Positions 32,595 to 40,759 of a stretch of 64,000 bases of DNA are shown here, piece by piece (the stretch's first letter is position 1; every line of letters starts with the position of its first letter). Under the pieces are notes generated by a model. The model was not told where the DNA came from. It searched no databases and worked only from the letters and a program-made list of their open reading frames with translations. The DNA lies in the NCBI GenBank assembly GCA_964546435.1, contig CAZJKJ010000011.1, positions 1 to 64,000 of the forward strand. The letters run 5' to 3'. The translations under genes and the position numbers were made by a program. Source of the stretch: CAYNST01 sp964546435. GTDB lineage: Bacteria > Pseudomonadota > Gammaproteobacteria > Pseudomonadales > Cellvibrionaceae.

Positions 32595-35387
32595 TTAAAG
32601 GCATTTTTCGGACACGACCCTCGCAGGGTGGTGTGGCGACGAGGCGGAAACCGGTCCCGGCACGGAACAGGATATTTCACCGGCTTTCGAGAGGCCGATG
32701 CTCAACCGGTCAAATTCAATGGATGGGGCGTCGTCAGTGCCACCGGAGAAGGCGCTGAGACAGGCATCCGCGATTGCGGGCAGCATCTGTCCGGATATAA
32801 CCGATTCGATCCCTCGTGCACCGGTATCGGTATCTGTGCAGCGGGCTACCAGATGCAGAAGCACTTCATCATTCACCAACAGTTCGGCGTTGTATTGCTG
32901 GCGGACGCGGTGCCGGATTTTCTCCAGATTCATTTCCGCGATTTGCACCAGGTGTTCGTCGCCCAAAGGGAAGTACGGAATAGTCGTCACGCGACCGAGA
33001 AAGGCAGGCTTGAAATGGCGTAACAACTGGGGGCGGAAATTTTCCAGCAGAACTTCCGCCGATAGAGAGCTGTCGTTTGTCATGGCGCCGGAACTGGTGC
33101 CCGCCGTTTCGGCAGAATCGATTTCGGCTTGTCTGGCTGATTCCGCGGCGCCGCTTTTGCGTTCTTGAGGCTGGTCGGCAGCCGCGTTGCAGATCGCGCG
33201 CAAATGTTCCTCGCCGGCATTCGACGTCATGATGATCACGGTGTTGCGAAAATCGATGTCGCGGCCTTCACCGTCTTTGATCGAACCTTTGTCGAACAGG
33301 TTATAGAAAATATCCTGAACGCCAGGGTGAGCCTTCTCGATTTCGTCGAGCAGCACCACGCTGTAAGGTCTGCGGCGGACCGCCTCCGTGAGGACGCCGC
33401 CTTCGCCGAAGCCGACATAGCCGGGCGGGGAGCCAAGCAGCATGGAAATTTTGTGGGGCTCCTTGAACTCCGCCATGTTGATGGTGGTGAGATTGTGAGT
33501 GCCGCCGTAGAGGGACTCCGCCAACGCGCTGGCCGTTTCGGACTTGCCCACCCCGCTCGGGCCCACCAGAAGAAACACGCCCGCCGGCCGGCCCGGATGA
33601 CTCAATCCGAGGCGGGCAGATCGCAGGGTGCGGGCGATGGAAGCGATGGCCTGGGACTGGCCGACAACGCGGTCGGTCAATTTCGACTCGAGTTCGAGCA
33701 AGGTTTTGGCATCGTCCGCGAGCATTTTGCCAACGGGAATGCCCGTCCAGTCGGCGACCACTTGTGCCACAACCTGACTGTCCACATGCACGTGCACCAT
33801 GGGCGTTTCCCCCTGTACCTTGCGAAGCTCCGCCAGTTTGTCGAGTAACGGTGCCTGCGGTGTGGCCGCATCGGTCATGGACTGGTCGATCTGCTGCTGA
33901 ATGTCCAGCACTTCCCGGACCAGATTTTTCTCCAGCTGCCATTGCTGCGTCTGGTTCGATGAACGATGCTGCAGATCGCTACGGTGAGCGCGTTGCGACA
34001 TCAGGGTCGCGTGGTTTCGTCCGAGGGCAGCCTCCCGGGAAAGCGCTGCAATGCGCAGCTCACACTGCAGGATATCGCGGCGCGTGTTGTCGAGTTGCAG
34101 CGGCGCGGACTCCTGACTGAGTGCGACCCTCGCGCAGGCGGTGTCCAGCAGGCTGACGCATTTGTCCGGTAACTGGCGCGCCGGAATATAACGATGTGAC
34201 CACTGCACGGCCGCGACAATGGCTTCATCCAGAATGCGGACCTGATGGTGCAACTGCAACGCCGGTGCAAGCGCCCGCAGCATCGCGACGGCCTCGGGTT
34301 CGGAGGGCTCGGAAATCTGCAGGAGCTGAAACCGGCGGGTGAGGGCGGCATCGCGTTCAAAATATTTTTTGTACTCGCTCCAGGTTGTGGCCGCAATGGT
34401 GCGCAGTTCCCCGCGCGCCAGGGCGGGTTTGAGCAAGTTGGCGGCATCGCTCTGACCCTCGTTGCCGCCGGCCCCAATAATCGTATGCGCCTCGTCGATA
34501 AACAGAATGATGGGGTAGGGGGCAGCTTTGATTTCGGCGATGACCGACTTCAGACGGTTTTCGAATTCCCCTTTCACGCTCGCGCCCGCCTGCAGCAAAC
34601 CGAGATCCAGGGTGCGGATGGCACACGTCCCCAGGGCCGGCGGGACATCACCGGCGGCAATACGAAGGGCGAGTCCCTCGACCACTGCGGTTTTGCCCAC
34701 TCCGGCCTCGCCGGTCAGAATCGGGTTGTTCTGCCGGCGTCGGCTGAGAATATCCAGCAGCTGCCGGATTTCCATGTCGCGGCCCACGACCGGGTCGATC
34801 CCTCCCTGACGGGCCTGCGCGGTAAGGTCCACCGTGAACCGGTCCAGAGCTGGCGTGCGGCTGGCGCCCGGGGACAACGATGTGTCCGGCGGTGCGGTTG
34901 CCGGGCTGAATGAGGAATCCGTCGCGGTACCGGCGCTGTGACGGAAAGTCTCACAGAAAGATTCCGGCGTGATCGCCAGCAGCGGCGCAAAGCTGCCGGC
35001 ATGACGCAGACGCGGGTCGGCGAGCAGGGCCGCCACCAGATGACCGGGCGCCGTGACCGGCTGACCGCAATCCAGAGACGCGAACAGCCACGCGCTTTTC
35101 GCCCAGGCAACAAGATCGGGGGACAGGGCAGGGGCTTTGGCATGACCGGCAGAGCGCTGATCGATTATGCGTGCAAGATGACCGCGGAGCACCTCCCGAT
35201 CGACACCGTAAAGCGCCAGGGCAGCATTTAATTCTGCGTCTTCAACATCCAGAAGGTGCGCCAGCCAGTGCACGATTTCCACGTCGGCGTGGCCGCGGGA
35301 GGCACAGGTCGACGCTGCCATTTCCAATGCTTTGCGGGCCGTTGCGTTCAGCTTGCCCACCAGAGCTTTCAAACTGATTGTGATCAT
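32595..35387 (-). CDS. clpV: T6SS AAA+ ATPase ClpV (TssH)
   Basis: A 930-residue Hsp100 protein that unfolds contracted TssB-TssC sheaths so the parts can be reused. The N domain begins ITISLKALVGKLNATARKAL. The first AAA+ module has Walker A GEAGVGKTAVVEGL and Walker B ILFIDEAHTI; a coiled-coil middle domain follows (about 400-520). The second module has GPSGVGKSETASAL and VVLLDEIEKAHP. A polar insertion of about 35 residues (near 760-795, rich in Ala, Ser, Gln, Lys) interrupts the second module. Last gene of the minus-strand operon. Confidence 0.96.
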   Translation of the reverse strand: MITISLKALVGKLNATARKALEMAASTCASRGHADVEIVHWLAHLLDVEDAELNAALALYGVDREVLRGHLARIIDQRSAGHAKAPALSPDLVAWAKSAWLFASLDCGQPVTAPGHLVAALLADPRLRHAGSFAPLLAITPESFCETFRHSAGTATDSSFSPATAPPDTSLSPGASRTPALDRFTVDLTAQARQGGIDPVVGRDMEIRQLLDILSRRRQNNPILTGEAGVGKTAVVEGLALRIAAGDVPPALGTCAIRTLDLGLLQAGASVKGEFENRLKSVIAEIKAAPYPIILFIDEAHTIIGAGGNEGQSDAANLLKPALARGELRTIAATTWSEYKKYFERDAALTRRFQLLQISEPSEPEAVAMLRALAPALQLHHQVRILDEAIVAAVQWSHRYIPARQLPDKCVSLLDTACARVALSQESAPLQLDNTRRDILQCELRIAALSREAALGRNHATLMSQRAHRSDLQHRSSNQTQQWQLEKNLVREVLDIQQQIDQSMTDAATPQAPLLDKLAELRKVQGETPMVHVHVDSQVVAQVVADWTGIPVGKMLADDAKTLLELESKLTDRVVGQSQAIASIARTLRSARLGLSHPGRPAGVFLLVGPSGVGKSETASALAESLYGGTHNLTTINMAEFKEPHKISMLLGSPPGYVGFGEGGVLTEAVRRRPYSVVLLDEIEKAHPGVQDIFYNLFDKGSIKDGEGRDIDFRNTVIIMTSNAGEEHLRAICNAAADQPQERKSGAAESARQAEIDSAETAGTSSGAMTNDSSLSAEVLLENFRPQLLRHFKPAFLGRVTTIPYFPLGDEHLVQIAEMNLEKIRHRVRQQYNAELLVNDEVLLHLVARCTDTDTGARGIESVISGQMLPAIADACLSAFSGGTDDAPSIEFDRLSIGLSKAGEISCSVPGPVSASSPHHPARVVSEKCL

Positions 35388-35411
35388 GAAATGTTCCTTT
35401 TTTGAGAATCG

Positions 35412-36722
35412 TTAATTCCGTTTCACCGCGACCGCCAGGTCGAAGTGCTGATCGCGGTGATTGCTGCGCGCGAGCCAGACGTTCCAGCCGAGTACCGGTG
35501 AATTCCGCTGTTGCAGCCGGGTTTTCAGCGGCACATGGTGCGCGGCTATGCGCAGAACGTATTCGTAAGCCGTTTCCGCGCCTGCATAAAGCTGAACCAG
35601 TTCATCCAGCGAACGCAGCGCGGTAGAGCCGGGTGCAAAAGTCCGTGCCTGCACTTCATCAAGCGGACCAATCACAATGCGCGCCTTGTTCTGAACGGAC
35701 CAGAGACGGTGACCGAGAACGCTGCCGCCGCCGAGCCGGTTATTGGCGGCAATCCTGTTTGCGCGTCCCGCCAGTTGCGACCGGTATTCGTCGGGACACA
35801 CTTCCCAGGACGCGACAAACTCCTCGATTTCGATTCCAACGGAGAAATAATGAGACAGCAGCTTTCTGAGGCTCGCGACGCTGCGCACTTTCTGACTGAA
35901 AAATCCGGTGTAATACAGCAGGGATTCGGGGCAGATGGATAGCTCGCGCAGGTTGGCGGCCGTGATCCCGGCCAGCGCAAACAGTGTCCGTGAATGGCTG
36001 TCCTTTTCCTGGACGTTTCGGTCAGGGACATTCCGGTCAGAGACATTCCGGTCAGAGACATCCCGGTCAGAGACATTCCAGCCTGTATCCTTCCGAGTCG
36101 TATTTTCCCGGGAAGCGTGATTGGGGGAATTAGCATTATGGGTAACCGCTTCACGACGGATTTCTGATGCTGTGCCCGCCGGGTTAGCGGTACTGCGGCT
36201 GGTGCCAGTCAGGACCGACGCACCATGGCCCGAATCTTCATAGGCGAGCGCGATTCGGAATTTGGTCCCGGCGCGATAATAGAGTGTCAGCAGCCGATGA
36301 TGAAAAATATCCAGAAACTCCATTAACGCTCTGTCTTTCAGCTGGAGTCGCTCGTGCACAAAATCGGTGTAGTGAAATGGCAAAACACCGGTGGCGCCAA
36401 CCAGACTGAGAATCCGGCTGCTGACCCGATAGTGAACGGAATTTTTTGTCACGGGTCCGGATGCAGCGACCGTCAGGATTTCATCAATATCGGTAGAGGG
36501 GAAACTCATGGAGGGCGCACTGCCAAACCGTATCCATTCGCCCGCGTAGAGCGGTTGGCGTGCAGTCGGGCTGCGCCAATCCGGATGGTGAGCGGATGAA
36601 TGCCGGGTAAGCAATACGGCGCGCTCGAGGATCCTGGTTGCCTGCCAGAAATTGTAATGGCCCGGCTGTTCCAGAATCTGCCGGATTACAACAGGGTTCG
36701 GCTGCCGCTTCGTGGGGGACAT
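35412..36722 (-). CDS. tssG: T6SS baseplate protein TssG
   Basis: A 436-residue TssG, longer than the usual 330-350. The start VIRQILEQPGHYNFWQATRI and the middle HYRVSSRILSLVGATGVLP, with HYTDFVHERLQLKD, are typical. The extra length comes from a hydrophilic insertion (about residues 165-240) encoded in part by a 15-bp tandem repeat giving repeated VSDRN-type pentads. The C-terminal core resumes with ITAANLRELSICPESLLYYTGFF. TssG with TssE, TssF and TssK forms the baseplate wedge. The start overlaps the tssF end by 37 bases. Confidence 0.93.
   Translation of the reverse strand: MSPTKRQPNPVVIRQILEQPGHYNFWQATRILERAVLLTRHSSAHHPDWRSPTARQPLYAGEWIRFGSAPSMSFPSTDIDEILTVAASGPVTKNSVHYRVSSRILSLVGATGVLPFHYTDFVHERLQLKDRALMEFLDIFHHRLLTLYYRAGTKFRIALAYEDSGHGASVLTGTSRSTANPAGTASEIRREAVTHNANSPNHASRENTTRKDTGWNVSDRDVSDRNVSDRNVPDRNVQEKDSHSRTLFALAGITAANLRELSICPESLLYYTGFFSQKVRSVASLRKLLSHYFSVGIEIEEFVASWEVCPDEYRSQLAGRANRIAANNRLGGGSVLGHRLWSVQNKARIVIGPLDEVQARTFAPGSTALRSLDELVQLYAGAETAYEYVLRIAAHHVPLKTRLQQRNSPVLGWNVWLARSNHRDQHFDLAVAVKRN
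36020..36079. repeat. 15-bp tandem repeat inside tssG
   Basis: Four consecutive units (starts 36020, 36035, 36050, 36065) of GGTCAGAGACATTCC, with one or two substitutions in units 1 and 3. The period is a multiple of three, so copy-number change adds or removes pentapeptides in the TssG insertion without frameshift. Confidence 0.9.
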
Positions 36723-38518
36723 TTTTTTAAATAACCTTCCTTGTGTTTGAGTTTTACCAGCGTGCGCGTAAACGAATTGACCGGACAGCAGGCCGCAAAA
36801 AAATGTTCGAGTACGCTGGCGAGCAGCCAGGCACTGGTGCCGATCAGGCGCGACTCATCGAGTTCTACCTCTATATCCGTGCCGCGACAGAACGCCAGCC
36901 GACCATCGACACAGACAGGCGCGGTGGCCGGTTTGCTACTCACTTTTGTAATGGCCTCGATAATGTTCCGGTTCGCTGAATGGTTTCGAAATTCATACAG
37001 GCCCAACAGTTCACGCAGTGCCTGCGCATTGTCTCCCTGCCCCGTAAACGATTGCGAATTCAGATTCAAATGAGTGATCAGGTTCCATTGCAGGCTGCGG
37101 TCGAGGGGTGGGCGCAGACACCGCGTCGGTTGCGTCAGCGCGTGAATGCTGGAACAGGGCGGAGAACCGTCAACACATTGCAGCTTGAGGCGCCCGCGTG
37201 CGAAATCCAGTCGCGCCGGTTGAGCGCGATTGCTGGCGGTGGTCTGCACCATCAGGGTAAAGCCTGTCGCTTCAGTCGGGTTGAAACCGCGATCAGAAAT
37301 CGAGATAAAAACGTCGGTGCCGTCGTCACGCTCAAGATTGTTGAGTTTGGCGCAGCGCCGCTGGAGTCGCCAGTAGGGCGGAGTGTCAGCATTCCGGTCG
37401 TGATAGCCGGTGCCATAAAACGGCAGACATTCCACACCCGCCCCCGAGCCGGTAATCGCGGTAACCCGATCAACCGAAAACACCTCGTAATCCCGTGGTC
37501 GTCGGGCATCCACAATGACAGGGTATTCCAGTTGCGTGTGGTCGATCCGCACGGGATCTGCCTGCTGGCTGAAAAGATTAACCACCGGTGTGCAATTCAG
37601 AGAAAAGCTGTCCCTGGAGACCTGGGTGGCGAGAGTTGCTTCGAAAGTATCAAGATAAAAATAGACGTTGAGACAGTGTTCAAAGCGGTCCAGAAGATCT
37701 TTGTCCAGATCAAGGTCAATAAAAAGAAATTTTTCCGGAAAGGCAAAGTATTCAGTGAGCAACCGGTATCCCGAAAACGAATTGTCCGGGCACGGCAGCA
37801 AAGCTTCATTCTCGGCAAACCCCACCGGGTTAACGGAATTCGCATCCACAAATTCCGGGTCAAGATCGTGGTCATCCCGCGCCAGCACGATTTTCAGGCA
37901 CTGGTTGAGAAGCAGGTGATAGAGAATTTGACTGAACTGCGGCTGATCATCCAGAAACAGCCGGATTTTGCTGATGCCGGCATGGCCGATGGCAACCGCC
38001 TGATTAACGCATTCAAATTGCAGTTTCAAAACGGCGCGTGCACCCTGCATCCGGTGCGCGCCGGGTGTTGTAAACGGCGCACCGCAATACCGTGCATCAA
38101 CCAGCGACAGCGGCAATAAATCCACCGGATACGCTGTCGTAAATATGCAGGTGTCGCCCAGTGCAGGATCGGTTTCCAGCTGGATGTCGGCGGGGATCCG
38201 GTGGCAGCTTTCGAGTTGTTCCGGATCCGGGGCGAATTGAACGATGGCCATGGACGGGAGCGGACGAAGGTAATGGGGAAAAACCAGATCGAGAAACGCA
38301 CCGCTCAGTTCAGAAAATTCATCCTCGAGTTTGTGGAGGATGCGGGCATTCAGATACGCAACGCTTTCAATAAGCCGGGCCGCGTGGGGATCATCCACCG
38401 AATCCTTTTTAAGGCCGATATGACCGGCGACTTTGGGATGTTCCTCGGCAAAGCGAACACCTTGCTGGCGTATATACGCGAGTTCCTGCTCATAAAACGG
38501 AAGTAGCGGATCAGACAT
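36686..38518 (-). CDS. tssF: T6SS baseplate protein TssF
   Basis: A 610-residue TssF. It begins MSDPLLPFYEQELAYIRQQG, with AEEHPKVAGHIGLKKDSVDDP close behind, the characteristic family start; DLVFPHYLRPLPSMAIVQF and the late LLGLYEFRN segment also fit. The ATG at 38518 overlaps the tssE stop by eight bases, which favours it over an upstream start at 38587 lying fully inside tssE. TssF forms the baseplate with TssG, TssE and TssK. Middle gene of the minus-strand operon. Confidence 0.95.
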   Translation of the reverse strand: MSDPLLPFYEQELAYIRQQGVRFAEEHPKVAGHIGLKKDSVDDPHAARLIESVAYLNARILHKLEDEFSELSGAFLDLVFPHYLRPLPSMAIVQFAPDPEQLESCHRIPADIQLETDPALGDTCIFTTAYPVDLLPLSLVDARYCGAPFTTPGAHRMQGARAVLKLQFECVNQAVAIGHAGISKIRLFLDDQPQFSQILYHLLLNQCLKIVLARDDHDLDPEFVDANSVNPVGFAENEALLPCPDNSFSGYRLLTEYFAFPEKFLFIDLDLDKDLLDRFEHCLNVYFYLDTFEATLATQVSRDSFSLNCTPVVNLFSQQADPVRIDHTQLEYPVIVDARRPRDYEVFSVDRVTAITGSGAGVECLPFYGTGYHDRNADTPPYWRLQRRCAKLNNLERDDGTDVFISISDRGFNPTEATGFTLMVQTTASNRAQPARLDFARGRLKLQCVDGSPPCSSIHALTQPTRCLRPPLDRSLQWNLITHLNLNSQSFTGQGDNAQALRELLGLYEFRNHSANRNIIEAITKVSSKPATAPVCVDGRLAFCRGTDIEVELDESRLIGTSAWLLASVLEHFFAACCPVNSFTRTLVKLKHKEGYLKKCPPRSGSRTLL

Positions 38519-38999
38519 AACGGGCTTCCTCAATACTGACCGAGCAAGAGCCGGGCTCCAGAACAGAATTGAAAATGACGGGTTCAAGCGTCGCGTCCTG
38601 CAGAACCAGGGCTTCGATCCGGAAGCGCAGGCTTCGGGTCGCCGCTTCGGTCTGCTGCGGAAAACTGACCTGCACCCGGGTCAACCGCGGCTCGAATCTG
38701 CGAATCAAGCGTTGTACTTCCTCCGCAAAATCCTGTTTCGATTGCGCGTCAATCAGATTGACCGTGACCAGATCCCGTAATCCGTAGACGAGAAGACTCC
38801 GCTGCAGATTGGGATGCCTGACCGGTGGCGTCAGCACCCGGCAACGGGTATTCAGCAGGTTCTCCAGGTCGCGTCCAAGACTGCCGTGGCAACCGTCGTC
38901 ATCGGTGCCCGATCGACGCCGACGTGCTCCGATTCCCGCCTCTGTATTGGTGAGGCGATCAAGCAGCGACCAGGCAGAAGAACGGCGTTGACCGGTCAT
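38511..38999 (-). CDS. tssE: T6SS baseplate protein TssE (gp25-like)
   Basis: A 162-residue gp25-like protein. The usual SLLDRL start (SAWSLLDRLT) is followed by LGRDLENLLNTRC and the core HPNLQRSLLVYGLRDLVTVN, then LIRRFEPRLTRVQVSF. TssE links the sheath to the baseplate and triggers sheath polymerisation. Its ATG overlaps the tssC2 stop (ATGA), showing translational coupling. An Arg-rich/Gly-Thr-Asp insertion (about residues 25-37) is longer than in many TssE proteins. Confidence 0.94.
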   Translation of the reverse strand: MTGQRRSSAWSLLDRLTNTEAGIGARRRRSGTDDDGCHGSLGRDLENLLNTRCRVLTPPVRHPNLQRSLLVYGLRDLVTVNLIDAQSKQDFAEEVQRLIRRFEPRLTRVQVSFPQQTEAATRSLRFRIEALVLQDATLEPVIFNSVLEPGSCSVSIEEARYV

Positions 39000-40417
39000 G
39001 TCAATGCACCCTGCTGCATGAACTCGGTCACGAGTTCGAGTTCGGCATCCATCTGATCATTCTGGTAGTGCGGCACCAGCCGGATGAGGCATTGGAAATG
39101 TCCGGGCTTGCCGCGAAGTTCAGAGACCCTTACCGAGGCTTCCCGCAGCGGAAAGCGGGCCTGGGTTTCCCAGTCGAGATCGCAGCGGCCGGTCGTGTAG
39201 CGGAAAAGCCACTGTCGGATATGTTCTTCACATTGTGCCGTGGTAACGAAGGAGCCGATTTTGTCCCGGATCATCACCTTGACGTAATGGGCAACCCGGG
39301 AACCGCAGAGCACGTACTGCAGTTGCGCGGCCAGCTTGTGTTTTTCACCCTGGTCTGACGTGCGGGCGTCGACGGCATGAATGGAGGAATTACTGAAAAA
39401 TGCCGCGAAGGGCAGGTCGTAACACTGGGACAGCGGAATGAATCCGCATTCACTGAGCTTGCGTTCCAGCGCCTCGGTAATCACGATTTCAACCAGGGGC
39501 TTCAGGGTGGTGCCGGTATCTTTGTGACCGAAAGACTCGGGCAGAAGATCATTGACCAGTCCACCACAGGCCTGGTCCTGCGGGACGCCGCGGATATGAC
39601 CGAACCACCCGGTGTTGGCAAATTCACGGATGAGCAGGCCACCGAATGCATAGACCGCATTGCTCCAGCAGTAGTCACGGGCGTGCAGGTGGCTGACCCG
39701 TTCGTGAAAGCCGGAGTTTGGTGACGCCCCGGCACGGTACCGATGTCGCATCAGTGTTCGCGGAAATGCCAGACCCACAAAACGACTGTCCGCCTGCCGC
39801 CGCAGTTCATGCCAGCGGCGGTATTGCGGGTGCCGGAAAATGCTGTCCAGATCCACGGTGGACCGCAATTGCCGAAAAGTTTCCAGACCGAAAAACGCCG
39901 GCGCGACACCGGTAATGAATGGGCAGAACGCGGCGGCGGCAATTTGTGCCATGCGCTCCAGCACTTCCATATCGTCGGTCTGATGGGGACAGCGTTGGTG
40001 ATTGATTTCATAATCACCCAGAATGACCCCGAATGGCTCACCTCCCGCAGTACCGAATTCTTCGTTATGTATTTTGTGAAAAAGCCCACTCTGATCGAAT
40101 TCGATGGCTCGTCCCAGATCCCGGGCAACCTCCTGCCAGCTTGCGTTCAGACATTTCAGCTTCACATTGGGAGTGCCCCGGGTTTTTTCGGCCAGATACC
40201 AGAGCCCGCGCCAGGAAGCTTCCAGGATTTGAAATGCCGGATGGTGAAGCAGCTGATGCAGTTGCCGGTCGATCCGCTCATCGATGGCCGCGATGGTGCT
40301 GACCAGTCGTAGTTTGAGGGCACGGCGTTGTTCAGTCTCGGCACCTGTGGACACCGGGCGCCGATGGACTTCACCGGCTGCCGGATGAGTGCGGAATTGT
40401 GCTTGCGCGGACTGCAT
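38996..40417 (-). CDS. Second TssC-family sheath protein (TssC40/ImpD-like)
   Basis: A 473-residue TssC paralogue. Family motifs are present: FQILEASWRGLWYLAEKTRG, EFGTAGGEPFGVILGDYEI, and GSRVAHYVKVMIRDKIGSF. The N-terminus is divergent from TssC at 40760-42247 and lacks the long acidic start. Agrobacterium and Rhizobium T6SS loci also carry two adjacent TssC-family genes (TssC41/TssC40, ImpC/ImpD), which is the best parallel. The ATG at 40417 with AAGGAAAG upstream is clear; the assembly gap just upstream is spurious and does not damage the gene. Role in the sheath is uncertain. Confidence 0.9.
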   Translation of the reverse strand: MQSAQAQFRTHPAAGEVHRRPVSTGAETEQRRALKLRLVSTIAAIDERIDRQLHQLLHHPAFQILEASWRGLWYLAEKTRGTPNVKLKCLNASWQEVARDLGRAIEFDQSGLFHKIHNEEFGTAGGEPFGVILGDYEINHQRCPHQTDDMEVLERMAQIAAAAFCPFITGVAPAFFGLETFRQLRSTVDLDSIFRHPQYRRWHELRRQADSRFVGLAFPRTLMRHRYRAGASPNSGFHERVSHLHARDYCWSNAVYAFGGLLIREFANTGWFGHIRGVPQDQACGGLVNDLLPESFGHKDTGTTLKPLVEIVITEALERKLSECGFIPLSQCYDLPFAAFFSNSSIHAVDARTSDQGEKHKLAAQLQYVLCGSRVAHYVKVMIRDKIGSFVTTAQCEEHIRQWLFRYTTGRCDLDWETQARFPLREASVRVSELRGKPGHFQCLIRLVPHYQNDQMDAELELVTEFMQQGALT

Positions 40418-40599
40418 GAAAATCTTTCCTTGAGATCCAGACGANNNNNNNNNNNNNNNNNNNNNNNNNNNNNNNNNNNNNNNNNNNNNNNNNNNNNNNN
40501 NNNNNNNNNNNNNNNNNNNNNNNNNNNNNNNNNNNNNNNNNNNNTGCGGAATTGTGCTTGCGCGGACTGCATGAAAATCTTTCCTTGAGATCCAGACGA
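40390..40599. repeat. 55-bp direct duplication flanking a 100-N gap
   Basis: Positions 40390-40444 and 40545-40599 are identical over all 55 bases, with the gap exactly between. This is what a scaffolder leaves when two contigs that overlap by one k-mer are not merged. Removing one copy plus the Ns joins tssC2 to its leader without any missing base. Both copies contain the tssC2 ribosome site and start. Confidence 0.93.
40445..40544. other. Assembly gap 2 (100 N), probably spurious
   Basis: Placeholder Ns between the two copies of the 55-bp overlap; the true gap length is most likely zero or negative. Confidence 0.95.
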
Positions 40600-40621
40600 C
40601 ATCTATCCGGCGGTCCTTTTT

Positions 40622-40709
40622 CTGAACGTTCGGCTTTCTGAACGATCGAATTTCCAAACGATCGACTTCTGAACGATCCGCTTTTTGCAGACCGGCCTTT
40701 GAACGATCG
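40622..40709. repeat. Spaced CTGAACGATCG repeats between tssC and tssC2
   Basis: Five copies of an 11-mer close to CTGAACGATCG start at 40622, 40638, 40654, 40669 and 40699, i.e. a 15-16-bp period with one position skipped. The palindromic CGATCG core is kept in three. They fill the untranslated spacer between two sheath genes, in mRNA and DNA alike. Confidence 0.75.
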
Positions 40710-40712
40710 GCA

Positions 40713-40746
40713 AGCGAGGCTTCGACTGCGTCGATTTTGCCTCGCT
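40713..40746 (-). terminator. Strong intra-operon hairpin after tssC
   Basis: AGCGAGGC (40713-40720) and GCCTCGCT (40739-40746) form an eight-base stem; inside it TCGAC and GTCGA form a second stem with a three-base loop. It begins 14 bases after the tssC stop. There is no T-run, so it more likely acts as an attenuator or 3'-end stabiliser that sets a lower tssC2-to-tssC ratio. Confidence 0.55.
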
Positions 40747-40759
40747 AACCGTGCTGGCG

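Noticed and set aside
36020..36079. CRISPR-like array
   Set aside because: The 15-bp units are contiguous without spacers and lie inside tssG; no other spaced 24-40-bp repeats and no cas genes exist in the window.
38996..40657. 553-codon version of tssC2 starting beyond the second gap
   Set aside because: It crosses 100 Ns between duplicated contig ends; the real start at 40417 has a good ribosome site.
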